Source of the DNA: Bradyrhizobium diazoefficiens USDA 110
GTDB taxonomy: Bacteria > Pseudomonadota > Alphaproteobacteria > Rhizobiales > Xanthobacteraceae
DNA: 64,000 nucleotides
Assembly (NCBI RefSeq): GCF_000011365.1
Contig: NC_004463.1
Span: forward strand, 8,108,001-8,172,000
Reading direction: 5' to 3'
A program made the position numbers and the translations under genes. The notes under the pieces are model-generated. The model made no database searches. It had not been told where the DNA came from and saw only the letters and a list, made by a program, of their open reading frames with translations. Positions 44,884 to 55,132 of the stretch are shown in pieces (the stretch's first letter is position 1; every line of letters starts with the position of its first letter).

Positions 44884-46932
44884 TCACGCCGCGTGCTGAT
44901 GCGCGGCGATGATCTGGTCGGCGGCGCGGCCCGTGACTTCGGCCATGTGGTCGAACGTACGGGTGAAGCTGCCGGCGCCGGCCGTGGCCGAGCGCAGCTC
45001 GACGATCAGCTCGCCGATCTCGGCTTCCGGCATCATGGCGCGGACGCAGTCCCAGCCGCTCCAGCCGTCGCGGGTGTCGAAGCCGAGGATCTGGCCGCGC
45101 CGCGCCGACAGGATCGCGTTGATCTTGGCGGTGGCATCCGTCGGGCAGACGATCTCGACCACGTGGATCGGCTCCAGCAATACCGGCTGGCATTGCGGCA
45201 GGCCTTCATTAAGTCCGACCCGCGCGGCGGTGCGGAAGGCGAGATCGGAGGAATCGACGCTGTGATAGGAGCCATCGGTCAGCGTCACCTGCACGTCGGT
45301 GACGGGGAAACCGAGCGGACCGCGCGTGAGCCCGTCGACGACACCTTCTTCCACCGCCGGGATGTAGTTGCGCGGCACCGCGCCGCCCACCACCTTCTCG
45401 GCGAATTTGAAGCCGTCGCCGCGCGGCAGCGGCTTGATGTCGAGCACGACATCGCCGAACTGGCCGTGGCCGCCGGACTGCTTCTTGTGACGGCCGCGCT
45501 GGGTGATCGGCTTGCGGATGGTTTCCTGATAGCCGATCGCGGGCGGTTGCGAGGTGACCTTGACGCCGAAGCGATCGCGCAGGCGTTCGCTGGCGACGCG
45601 CAGATGCATCTCGCCCTGGCCCCACAGCACGGTGTCGTGGGTCTTTGCGTTCTGCACGACCATGAGCGAGGGATCCTCCTCATGCAGCCGCGTCAGCGCC
45701 TGGCCGAGCTTGACGTCGTCCTTGCGGTCGGTGGCCGCAACCGAGATCGCAAGCACTGCCGATGTCGGTTCTGCCGTGACCAGCGCCGCCGGCTGGGTCT
45801 TGCCGCTCGAGACCATGTCGCCGGTCTTGACCGGATCGAGCTTGGCGAGCGCGACCGTGTCGCCGGCTTCCGCCGCGGCACGCTTGGTGTCGTAGGCACC
45901 GTTGACGGCGAGGATGCCGGAGATGCGCCCCGCGCCGCCGGAGGAGGATTGCAGCGTGGCACCGTCGTCGAGATGGCCGGCGAGCAGCCGCGTCAGCGAC
46001 AGCTTTCCGCCATGCTGCGAATGCAGCGTCTTGAAGACGTAGCCAAGCGCGTCCTTGCTCTCCGGTGCGCCGAGACGCTTTGCAGTCTCCGCAACACCCG
46101 GCGCCTCGTGGCGCAGCGCCTTCATCAGGCGCAGCACGCCGTTTTCGCGCGCCGCGGCGCCGAGCAGCACCGGGCAGATCAGCCCTTCGCGCAATTCGCG
46201 GGCGAGATCGTCGAACACGGCATCGCGCGGCGGCTGGATGTCTTCGAGCAGTTGTTCCATCAGCGCATCGTCGTGGTCGGCGAGCTTCTCCAGCATCGAG
46301 AAGCGGGCCTCCTTCTCGCGGTCGCGATCGCCGCCTGCGAGCGCGATGACCTCGGAGGCCTTGTGCTCGCGATAGATGAAAGCGCGCTCCAGCGCGAGAT
46401 CGACGAAGCCCTCGATCAACTCGTCCTTCCAGATCGGGATCTGGCGCAGCACCAGCGGCACGCGCGAGGCGGGTTGGAGCGTTGCGAGCGTCTCGCGGAT
46501 GCGCTTGTTGGCGCGGTCGATCTTGTTGAGGAACAGGAAACGCGGAATCTTCAGCTCCTCCAGCTCGCGCAGGATGATCTGAAGCTGGGGCAGCTTCTTC
46601 TCGTCGGCTTCGCAGACTACGACCGCGGCATCGACCGCGGGCAACGCGGCGCGCATGTCGTGGGCGAATTCGACGGAACCGGGACAGTCGAGGAAGGTGT
46701 AGCTGTCGCCCATGAAACTCGTGGTGGCGGCAGTGAGGCCGACGGTCATCTTGTGATGACGGGCCTCGGGCGTGGCGTCGCCGACGGAAGTTCCGGCATC
46801 TACGCTGCCGGCACGCGGGATTGCGCCCGTTCGTGCCAATATCGCTTCAAGAAGTGTGGTTTTACCGCTTTGGAATGGGCCCACCAGCGCAATGCACCGT
46901 GGACCTCGGGGACTTCTGACGTCTTGTCCCAT
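44884..46932 (-). CDS. EF-G-like translational GTPase
   Basis: 682 residues with the EF-G domain order: GTPase domain (P-loop ALVGPFQSGKTTLLEA near residue 16, G3 DCPGSVEF, G4 FLNKIDRA), domain II, III, IV (GGHGQFGDVVLDIKPLPRGDG) and V (ILSARRGQILGFD). It is about 10 residues shorter than true EF-G. The P-loop lacks the usual HVDAGKT form, and G3 has DCPGS where EF-G has DTPGH, so the His that helps GTP hydrolysis is replaced. It is therefore a paralog (EF-G2-like), not the main fusA. Function uncertain. Confidence 0.88.
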   Translation of the reverse strand: MGQDVRSPRGPRCIALVGPFQSGKTTLLEAILARTGAIPRAGSVDAGTSVGDATPEARHHKMTVGLTAATTSFMGDSYTFLDCPGSVEFAHDMRAALPAVDAAVVVCEADEKKLPQLQIILRELEELKIPRFLFLNKIDRANKRIRETLATLQPASRVPLVLRQIPIWKDELIEGFVDLALERAFIYREHKASEVIALAGGDRDREKEARFSMLEKLADHDDALMEQLLEDIQPPRDAVFDDLARELREGLICPVLLGAAARENGVLRLMKALRHEAPGVAETAKRLGAPESKDALGYVFKTLHSQHGGKLSLTRLLAGHLDDGATLQSSSGGAGRISGILAVNGAYDTKRAAAEAGDTVALAKLDPVKTGDMVSSGKTQPAALVTAEPTSAVLAISVAATDRKDDVKLGQALTRLHEEDPSLMVVQNAKTHDTVLWGQGEMHLRVASERLRDRFGVKVTSQPPAIGYQETIRKPITQRGRHKKQSGGHGQFGDVVLDIKPLPRGDGFKFAEKVVGGAVPRNYIPAVEEGVVDGLTRGPLGFPVTDVQVTLTDGSYHSVDSSDLAFRTAARVGLNEGLPQCQPVLLEPIHVVEIVCPTDATAKINAILSARRGQILGFDTRDGWSGWDCVRAMMPEAEIGELIVELRSATAGAGSFTRTFDHMAEVTGRAADQIIAAHQHAA

Positions 46933-47082
46933 TCGCCGCCTCCTTGGTGTGGAGCTCGGCCCATGATTGGGTCGGCAAACGCGGATGCTCTGCCCGTCCC
47001 CGAGATTTGGCAAGCGTCAAACGTCGCTGCGGTGCGTCCTTGTGATCGCGCCGGTGGAACGGCGCGATCACACGCATAATTG

Positions 47083-47565
47083 TTAACGGCCGGGCCGGAG
47101 TTCCAGGCTTTCGAGGCCGGCGGCGACGTTGAGTCCGACCTGGCCCTGCACGCTGAGCGGCTGGAGCGCGATCGAATTGTTGGAGCCGCCGACCAGCGCA
47201 TTGCCACCGATACCGACGCCGACCGAAGCGCTACCCTGCGCGCCGGCATAATTGCCCGAGAGATCGCCGGGGCCGAGCCGGTCGACCGGCGCGAACACGC
47301 CCCAGGCCAGCGTCGTCTCCTGGGTGATGCCGATGTCGAGACCGACTTTGCGGATGGTCGCGACATAGCGATCCTCCGGCAAACCGTCGGCACGCAGGAC
47401 GCAGCCGAGATTGGTCAGCGATCCCACGATGAAGCCAACGCTGGCACCGCCGCGGCATTCGAGCACGCCAACCCGGACCATCCGCTGCTGCTGAGCGTCG
47501 CTGTTTGCGACGGAGGCAACGAGGCTGGCGGCAGTGAGCCCGGCGAAGATGAACGTACGGCGCAT
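47083..47565 (-). CDS. DUF992 exported protein
   Basis: 160 residues. The signal peptide MRRTFIFAGLTAASLVASVANSDA is followed by the DUF992 pattern: VRVGVLECRGGASVGFIVGS, LGCVL, DRYVATIRKVGLDIGIT and GNYAGAQGSASVGVGIGGNALVGGSNNSIALQPLSVQGQ. It is a Gly-rich beta-strand protein, likely periplasmic or outer-membrane, common and functionally unknown in rhizobia. The start is ATG 47565. It is upstream of the EF-G-like gene on the same strand with a 150-base gap. Confidence 0.88.
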   Translation of the reverse strand: MRRTFIFAGLTAASLVASVANSDAQQQRMVRVGVLECRGGASVGFIVGSLTNLGCVLRADGLPEDRYVATIRKVGLDIGITQETTLAWGVFAPVDRLGPGDLSGNYAGAQGSASVGVGIGGNALVGGSNNSIALQPLSVQGQVGLNVAAGLESLELRPGR

Positions 47566-47688
47566 GAATGTCTCCGGCGATGAATGTGATGCGAGCAGAG
47601 AGTCGCGCCTGCAAGCGAGGCGCGACGTTCTATGCCACAAGAGTCGTAGTGGTGCCAGATCACGCGTGACGATAAGCGTGCAAACAAT

Positions 47689-47717
47689 AAAAAGGCCCGC
47701 CAGAGGCGGGCCTTTTC
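47689..47717 (-). terminator. Terminator of the aminotransferase gene
   Basis: AAAAGGCCCGCC / GGCGGGCCTTTT with a short AGA loop. On the minus strand TTTTTATTG follows. It is 21 bases after the stop. Confidence 0.85.
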
Positions 47718-47737
47718 GATAGGTATTTGCGACAGGC

Positions 47738-49560
<1,823 letters not shown>

Positions 49561-50211
49561 ATGTACAAGCTCTATTCGATGCAACGCTCCGGCAACAGCT
49601 ACAAGGTCCGCCTTGCGCTGGCGCTGTTGAACTTGCCTTACGAAGCGGTCGAGGTGGACATTCTGCGCGGCGAGAGCCGGACGCCGGACTTTCTGTCCAA
49701 GAACCCGTCAGGCCAGGTGCCGCTTCTCGAGGTCGACGGCAACCGTTATCTCGCCGAGTCCAACGCCATCCTCTGGTACGTCGCCGTCGGCACGCCGCTC
49801 GCGCCGGAGAACCGCATCGATCGCGCCGAGGCGCTGCAATGGATGTTCTTCGAGCAGCACGCGCTCGAGCCGAACATCGGCGCCGCCTATTTCTGGCTGT
49901 CGCTGGTCAAGGGCGGCCGCGACCTCCAGACCCATTCGCTGGAGGACTGGATGGAACGCGGCTATGGCGCGCTCCAGGTGATGGAGAACCATCTCAAGAC
50001 CAACGCCTATTTTGCCGCGCGCCAGCTCACGGTCGCCGACATCGCGCTGTACGGCTACACCCATCTCGCCGACCGCTGCGATTTCGACCTTTCGACCTTC
50101 CCGGCGATCCGGGACTGGCTGAAGCGCGTCGAGGCCGCGCCCGGCTTCGTCGCGATGGACTGGCGGCCGGCCGACATCGACGACCCCGCCAGCATCGCCG
50201 CCAGCGCCTGA
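49561..50211 (+). CDS. Glutathione S-transferase
   Basis: 216 residues. N-terminal thioredoxin fold starting MYKLYSMQRSGNSYKVRLALALL with the catalytic serine in RSGNS. The G-site is PSGQVPLLEVDGNRYLAESNAI, and the helical domain has FFEQHALEPNIGAAYFW and the ending box AARQLTVADIALYGYTHLA. It stands alone. Regulation is not readable from the sequence. Confidence 0.92.
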   Translation: MYKLYSMQRSGNSYKVRLALALLNLPYEAVEVDILRGESRTPDFLSKNPSGQVPLLEVDGNRYLAESNAILWYVAVGTPLAPENRIDRAEALQWMFFEQHALEPNIGAAYFWLSLVKGGRDLQTHSLEDWMERGYGALQVMENHLKTNAYFAARQLTVADIALYGYTHLADRCDFDLSTFPAIRDWLKRVEAAPGFVAMDWRPADIDDPASIAASA

Positions 50212-50364
50212 TGGCGCGGGCCTGGGCGAATAGCGGGCATAAGCGTCGTCTTTGCCGCAATCCCGCCATTTTCGTTGCGGCAGCCGCCGCAATATTGCCG
50301 GTTGAAACTGGGAAATTCTGGAAAGTCGCGGGTGATTCGCTCGCACGTTGAAGGATTTAGACCT

Positions 50365-50541
50365 ATGATTCGGGCGTCCGGCACGGCAGGCTTTCAGGGC
50401 CAACCCGCTACCGTTTCGTCTTCCCGGCTGACCAACGCGGTCGCGGCCTCGCTCGCCGTCGCCGCGCTCTCGCTGTGCCTGATCGTCACCCTGACGGTGC
50501 TGTCGACCAAGGCGACCATGGCGATGGGCCTGCCGGTCTGA
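50365..50541 (+). CDS. Small single-span membrane protein, 58 aa
   Basis: GAAGGA precedes ATG 50365. One hydrophobic helix lies at residues about 25-47 (AVAASLAVAALSLCLIVTLT), preceded by a polar N-terminal region (MIRASGTAGFQGQPATVSSS). No known family. It is followed 72 bases later by another small membrane protein. Confidence 0.6.
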   Translation: MIRASGTAGFQGQPATVSSSRLTNAVAASLAVAALSLCLIVTLTVLSTKATMAMGLPV

Positions 50542-50613
50542 TTCCCGTTTCATCCTGACCAGCCTTCAGGGCGCCGCGTGACCCGCGCCGACCGGCATCG
50601 CGACAGGACGTCG

Positions 50614-50772
50614 ATGAAGTCACCTGTGGTAGTCGTTGCAATCACCCTGACTGCGGCCATCCTGGTCGCGGCCTCGCTGTTGATTTTCACCGGCATGCGC
50701 AAGAGCTCGGGCACCTCGACGCTGAATGCGCCCGCGTCGCTGCAACGCGTCAGGCACGCGCACTTGGTCTAA
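50614..50772 (+). CDS. Small single-span membrane protein, 52 aa
   Basis: MKSPVVVVAITLTAAILVAA begins a membrane helix directly at the N-terminus, followed by a polar tail of about 27 residues. AGGA lies seven bases before the ATG; a GTG at 50578 would add 12 basic residues. Function unknown. Confidence 0.5.
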   Translation: MKSPVVVVAITLTAAILVAASLLIFTGMRKSSGTSTLNAPASLQRVRHAHLV

Positions 50773-50901
50773 AATCATCCGAAAGCTTTGCGCGCCGCCG
50801 CAAGCCGCCCTTAAGCACTTCGCACGAATTCGCACCGCACCGGTGCAACCATCAGTCACTGTTGCCGCCTTACCTCGTTCAGGGAGGAACGAGACAGGCC
50901 C

Positions 50902-51705
50902 ATGCGATACGGATGGCGTGCGATCTGTGGACCGGTGCTGACAGCGGCGACCCTGCTGCTGGCGATCCTTTTCGATCGCGCCATCCCCTCGCCCGCACCG
51001 CTGCTCGTCTGCATCGTGGCGCTTGCGGGCGCGCTGTCGGGTTTCGCCTCCGCCATCACCAGCGCAGCCTTCGCCGTGACCGGCACGGTGCTGCTCCTGT
51101 TCTTCCACCGAGCAATGCCCTTGGCGACCGCGGATCTGGTGCAGCTCGGCCTCCTCGCGGTGACGACCGCCGGCACTGCCGCGATCAGCGGCCTGATGCG
51201 CGAGCGGCTGCTCGGCACCTTTGCCGCCGAGCGCCAGAGCCACGCCACCGCCGCGCGGCTGTCGGCCGCGCTCGACCAGGTCGATATCGGCATCGTGCTG
51301 CTGGATGCCGAGACGCGCGCCGAATTCATCAACCGCGCGTTCCGCGATTATTTTGCGGTGCCGGACGACATCGCCGACGGCAAACCGCCCTTCGTCGCGC
51401 TGATGTATCACGGCCGCGACACCGGCGCGTTCGAGCTGCCGGAGGACGAGCTCGCCACCTTCATCGCGCAGCGCATGGAGATGGTGCGCATCGGCGATGC
51501 CACGCCGATCAACATCGCCTTGCGCAGTGGCGAGGTGCTGCGCTTCGTCTGCGCCGCGCTGCCCGACGGCGGGCGCATGCTGAGCTACACCCCGGTAACC
51601 GACCTCGTGCGCCACACCGATGCGCCCTCGCGCGCCGACTATTACCGTTCGCTGCGTGACCCCACCGGCCGCAGGCTGATCCGGCACCTGCGCGCCGCGG
51701 AATAG
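50902..51705 (+). CDS. Membrane-bound PAS-domain protein without output domain
   Basis: 267 residues. Three or four membrane helices fill the first 100 residues (a KdpD-like DUF4118 arrangement: VLTAATLLLAILFDRAIPSP ... LLVCIVALAGALSG). A PAS domain of the PAS_7 type follows (ALDQVDIGIVLLDAETRAEF). No kinase, cyclase or phosphodiesterase domain follows, so output would need a partner. GGGAGGAAC lies before the ATG at 50902. Confidence 0.7.
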   Translation: MRYGWRAICGPVLTAATLLLAILFDRAIPSPAPLLVCIVALAGALSGFASAITSAAFAVTGTVLLLFFHRAMPLATADLVQLGLLAVTTAGTAAISGLMRERLLGTFAAERQSHATAARLSAALDQVDIGIVLLDAETRAEFINRAFRDYFAVPDDIADGKPPFVALMYHGRDTGAFELPEDELATFIAQRMEMVRIGDATPINIALRSGEVLRFVCAALPDGGRMLSYTPVTDLVRHTDAPSRADYYRSLRDPTGRRLIRHLRAAE

Positions 51706-51777
51706 CGTCACAGCACGATTGATCGACGCGCCCTTCATCACGTATGAAGGTTGCTTCATCGATCGCGGAATTTCCAG

Positions 51778-52233
51778 ATGTCGCTCACCGTTCGCTCCGT
51801 CACCAAGCAGGACTACGATCAATGGCTGCCGCTGTGGGACGGCTACAACGCCTTCTACGGCCGCTCGGGCCCGACCGCGCTCGCGCCCGAGATCACGCGG
51901 ATGACGTGGCAGCGCTTCTTCGACGCCTATGAACCCTTGCATGCGCTGGTCGCCGAAAGCGACGGCCGGCTGCTCGGGCTGACGCACTACCTGTTCCATC
52001 GCAGCACCACCGCGATCGAGCCGTCCTGCTATTTGCAGGATCTGTTCACGCTGGAGGCCGCGCGCGGCAAGGGCGTCGCCTCGGCGCTGATCCATGGCGT
52101 GTACGAGCGGGCGAAACTGGCGGGATCGCCGCGGGTCTACTGGCAGACGCACGAGACCAACGTCACGGCGCAGCGCCTGTACGACAAGGTCGCGGAGCGG
52201 TCCGGCTTCATCGTCTATCGCAAGCTGTTCTAA
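51778..52233 (+). CDS. GNAT-family N-acetyltransferase
   Basis: 151 residues. Motif A is LQDLFTLEAARGKGVASALIHGVYERA, followed by YWQTHETNVTAQRLYDKVAE (motif B). ATG 51778 (MSLTVRSVTKQDY) was chosen over the open upstream frame because it begins exactly at the first strand of the fold. It resembles the small acetyltransferases of unknown substrate found in many rhizobia. A strong terminator follows. Confidence 0.86.
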   Translation: MSLTVRSVTKQDYDQWLPLWDGYNAFYGRSGPTALAPEITRMTWQRFFDAYEPLHALVAESDGRLLGLTHYLFHRSTTAIEPSCYLQDLFTLEAARGKGVASALIHGVYERAKLAGSPRVYWQTHETNVTAQRLYDKVAERSGFIVYRKLF

Positions 52234-52342
52234 TCCCGCGCGCAGCCTGTGGATAACTACCGCTGTCACCTACGCGTTACATAGCGGGACTAGGCTCCAC
52301 CTGCGTCTGATCAGGCCCCCCGTCACCGATCAAGCGCCCCAA

Positions 52343-52388
52343 AGCGGTCCCCGTCAGTCGCCGCGTCTGACAGGGGCCGCATTTTTTT
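52343..52388 (+). terminator. Intrinsic terminator after the GNAT gene
   Basis: GCGGTCCCCGTCAG pairs with CTGACAGGGGCCGC, followed by ATTTTTTT. It is about 110 bases after the stop. Confidence 0.8.
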
Positions 52389-52484
52389 GTCCGCTCTGCC
52401 GGCATGGCAGCAGCGCGGCGAGCAGCTTGCTGGCGCGGCGCACCGCGGTCACAATGTGCTGCTGCTCGTCTCACAGGATCTCCC

Positions 52485-53426
52485 ATGGAAATTCGCAATC
52501 TCGGCGCCTCCGGCCTTCGCGTGTCTGCGGTCGGGCTCGGCTGCAACAATTTCGGCCAGCGCACCGACCTCGAGACCTCGCGCAAGGTGATCCATCGCGC
52601 GCTCGACCTCGGCATCACGCTGTTCGACACCGCCGACATCTATTCGAACATGGGCGGCTCGGAAAACGTGCTCGGCACTGTCCTGGGCGATCGCCGCAAG
52701 GACATCGTGCTGGCGACGAAATATTCCAAGCCGATGGCGGAGGACGGAACCAAGCAGGGCGCCTCGCGCCGCTACATCATGGCCGCCGTGGAAGCGAGCC
52801 TGAAGCGGCTGAAGACCGACTACATCGATCTCTACCAGCAGCACGACTATGACCCGCTGACGCCGATCGAGGAGAGCCTGCGCGCGCTCGACGATCTCGT
52901 CCGGCAGGGCAAGGTCCGCTACATCGGCAATTCGAACTTTCCGGCCTGGCGGATCGCCGAGGCCGAGTACGTCGCACGCGCGATGAATGTCAGCCGCTTC
53001 GTCTCCTGCCAGGACGAATATTCCCTGGTGGTGCGCGACATCGAGAAGGACTTGCTACCGGCAGCAACGGAATACAAGCTCGGCCTGTTGCCGTTCTTCC
53101 CGCTCGCCAGCGGACTTCTGACCGGAAAGTACCGGAAGGGCGAGAGCGCGCCTGACGACACCCGCTTCGGCAAGGTGCCGCGGCTGCGCGACCGCTACGT
53201 CACGCCGCGCAACGAGGACATCGTCGAGAAGCTCCAGGCCTTCGCCAAGGCGCGCGGCCACAGCATGCTCGAGCTTGCCTTCTCCTGGCTCGCCTCGCGC
53301 CCGCAGGTGTCGAGCGTGATCGCCGGCGCCACCCGCGTCGAGCAGATCGAGGAAAACGTCAAGGCGATCGCGTGGAAGCTCAGCACTGATGATCTTGCCG
53401 AGATCGACACGATCACCCTGGGCTGA
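52485..53426 (+). CDS. Aldo/keto reductase
   Basis: A 313-residue NADPH-dependent TIM-barrel oxidoreductase. The catalytic tetrad is visible: Asp and Tyr in LFDTADIYSNMGGSE, Lys in VLATKYSKPM and His in YIDLYQQHDYD. NADP binding is through the late GLLPFFPLASGLLTGKY and SSVIAGATRVEQIEENVKA segments. It belongs to the AKR11/12-like group (YhdN/tas-like). It converges with the IsdG-like gene with a 16-base gap and a shared hairpin. Confidence 0.92.
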   Translation: MEIRNLGASGLRVSAVGLGCNNFGQRTDLETSRKVIHRALDLGITLFDTADIYSNMGGSENVLGTVLGDRRKDIVLATKYSKPMAEDGTKQGASRRYIMAAVEASLKRLKTDYIDLYQQHDYDPLTPIEESLRALDDLVRQGKVRYIGNSNFPAWRIAEAEYVARAMNVSRFVSCQDEYSLVVRDIEKDLLPAATEYKLGLLPFFPLASGLLTGKYRKGESAPDDTRFGKVPRLRDRYVTPRNEDIVEKLQAFAKARGHSMLELAFSWLASRPQVSSVIAGATRVEQIEENVKAIAWKLSTDDLAEIDTITLG

Positions 53427-53434
53427 CGTTTGAA

Positions 53435-53458
53435 GCGCGGCGCTATTTCGCGCCGCGC
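53435..53458. terminator. Shared hairpin between convergent genes
   Basis: GCGCGGCGC / GCGCCGCGC with a six-base loop (TATTTC). It overlaps the last codons of the IsdG-like gene. There is no long T run. Confidence 0.55.
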
Positions 53459-53766
53459 CCCACCGTCTGCATCACTTCGAAGCCTTCGAATTGCGGATGG
53501 CCGAGATAAAGCGGCTTGTTGTCGCCGGCCTTGTGATGCGCGGCCCGAAAAGCCTCCGACTTGGTCCACGCCTCGAACGCCGCGTGGTTCGCCCACACGG
53601 TGTGCGAGGCATACAGCGTGTGGTCCTCGAGCTCGGGGCCGCGCAGCAGATGGAATTCGACGAAGCCCGGCACCTTGTCCAGATGCGTGTCGCGCGAGAG
53701 CCAGACCTGCTCGAAGGCGGCCTCGGAGCCCTTGGCGACGCGGAAGCGGTTCATGGCGATGTACAT
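53443..53766 (-). CDS. IsdG/HmuQ-like heme-degrading monooxygenase
   Basis: 107 residues of the antibiotic-biosynthesis-monooxygenase (dimeric ferredoxin-like) fold. The catalytic triad of staphylococcal IsdG (Asn7, Trp67, His77) is matched by Asn6 (MYIAMNRF), Trp67 (AFEAWTKSE) and His77 (AAHHKA). Bradyrhizobium is known to have HmuQ/HmuD of this family, which open heme to release iron. No heme transporter or Irr/Fur box was seen next to it. The start is ATG 53766. Confidence 0.85.
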   Translation of the reverse strand: MYIAMNRFRVAKGSEAAFEQVWLSRDTHLDKVPGFVEFHLLRGPELEDHTLYASHTVWANHAAFEAWTKSEAFRAAHHKAGDNKPLYLGHPQFEGFEVMQTVGRGAK

Positions 53767-53800
53767 GGGTGGTCTCTCCTGATGCTCAGGCGATTATCTC

Positions 53801-53900
53801 GTCATTCCGGGATGCGCCGCAAGGCGCAGGCCCGGAATCCATAACCCCGATCGGGAGTATGGATTCCGGGCTCGCGCCAAGAGGCGTGCCCCGGAATGAC
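53801..53900. repeat. REP-like repeat 'GTCATTCCGGG', copy
   Basis: GTCATTCCGGGATGCGCC ... GCCCGGAATCCATAACC, then GGATTCCGGGCTCGCGCC ... GCCCCGGAATGAC. Same family as 23141-23270. Confidence 0.85.
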
Positions 53901-53912
53901 GGCGTTTGTGGA

Positions 53913-55130
53913 TTAGGCCACCAAGCCCTTCATCGGCCTTGCGCTTGCGCTGTCCGGGAACACCGTCTCGGCCAGCACGCGATCGGACAGGCCAAACTGG
54001 CCTTGCAGCACGCCCTTGATCACGGAGCGCAAGTCCGTGGTGGGCTTGAGGTCGCGGGCCTCATAGAGGTTGGCGGGCTTGAGGCCCGGCCAGTCGGAGA
54101 TGACGCGGCCGCCCTTCACCGCGCCGCCGGCGAGCAGCGCGACGGTGGCGGTGCCGTGATCGGTGCCGTCGGTGCCGTTGATGCGCGCGGTGCGGCCGAA
54201 TTCGGTGGCGACGACGACGACGGTATCGCGCCAGCGCTCGCCGAGGCCGTTCTCGAATTCGACGAGCGCGCCGTCGAGCCCGCCGAGCAGGAAGGCGAGA
54301 CGCCCGACCGGGCCGCCTTCATTGGCGTGCGTATCCCAGCCGTCGAAGGCGAGCGCGGCGATGCGCGGGCCGTCGTCGGCCGCCATCAGCTTGGCGGCGC
54401 CGCGCGCGACCTGGCGCATCTGCGCGACCTGATTGCCGCCCTTCGGCTTCATGTCGTCGCCGCTTGCGGCCTTCTCCAACTGGAGGCCCTGCGAGAGGGC
54501 CATCGCCAACGCGGGATCGCGGTGACGGTAGAGATCGACGAGCCGCATCGCGGTGTCGTCGTCGGCCTGCGGCAGCGCCACCGGCGCCCAGCCGACGGTC
54601 GGCGCATTGCCGCGCAGCACCAGCGGCGTGGTCGGCCCGACCGCAAGGCCGCTCGACACGCGCTCGCCGCGCGGCAGCGCTTCCAGCGCGCGGTTGAGCC
54701 AGCCGGACTGCACCCGGCCGGGGCCGGCATAACCGCTTTCGAGCACGTCCTGGCCGTCGAAATGCGAACGGTCGCGATAGGGTGTCGCCACCGCGTGGAT
54801 CACTGCGGCATGCATGTCGCGATACATGCGCGCGAACTCCGGCATAGCCGGATGCAGCGCGAAGAAGGAATCGAGCATGATCGCGGGATGCGCGCCGTCC
54901 GCCGCGAGCGCGATCGATCCGTGCAGGCCGGCATAATCGGGGTCACCGACCGGCGCGACGGTCGAGAGCCCGTCGAGCGCACCGCGCAGGATCACCACGA
55001 TCAGCCTGGGATCGCGACCGTCGGCCGCGCGGGCGAATTTCGGCAAATAGGCCCAGGCCGCGAAGGAGGCACCGCCGAGCAGAAGACCGCGGCGCGAGGT
55101 GAGGAGCCGGTTCTCGACGCAGTCGATCAT
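53913..55130 (-). CDS. DUF1501 exported protein
   Basis: 405 residues. A Tat-type signal TSRRGLLLGGASFAAWAYLP is at the N-terminus. The body has the DUF1501 (sulfatase-like alkaline-phosphatase fold) landmarks: VVILRGALDGLSTVAPVGDPDY, HFDGQDVLESG, GWDTHANEGG and VVVVATEFGRTARINGTDGTDHG. Three ATGs in a row (55136, 55133, 55130) follow GAGGAG; 55130 has the best spacing, but 55136 overlaps the upstream stop (ATGA). It is translationally coupled to the DUF1800 gene. Substrate unknown. Confidence 0.88.
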   Translation of the reverse strand: MIDCVENRLLTSRRGLLLGGASFAAWAYLPKFARAADGRDPRLIVVILRGALDGLSTVAPVGDPDYAGLHGSIALAADGAHPAIMLDSFFALHPAMPEFARMYRDMHAAVIHAVATPYRDRSHFDGQDVLESGYAGPGRVQSGWLNRALEALPRGERVSSGLAVGPTTPLVLRGNAPTVGWAPVALPQADDDTAMRLVDLYRHRDPALAMALSQGLQLEKAASGDDMKPKGGNQVAQMRQVARGAAKLMAADDGPRIAALAFDGWDTHANEGGPVGRLAFLLGGLDGALVEFENGLGERWRDTVVVVATEFGRTARINGTDGTDHGTATVALLAGGAVKGGRVISDWPGLKPANLYEARDLKPTTDLRSVIKGVLQGQFGLSDRVLAETVFPDSASARPMKGLVA

Positions 55131-55132
55131 CA

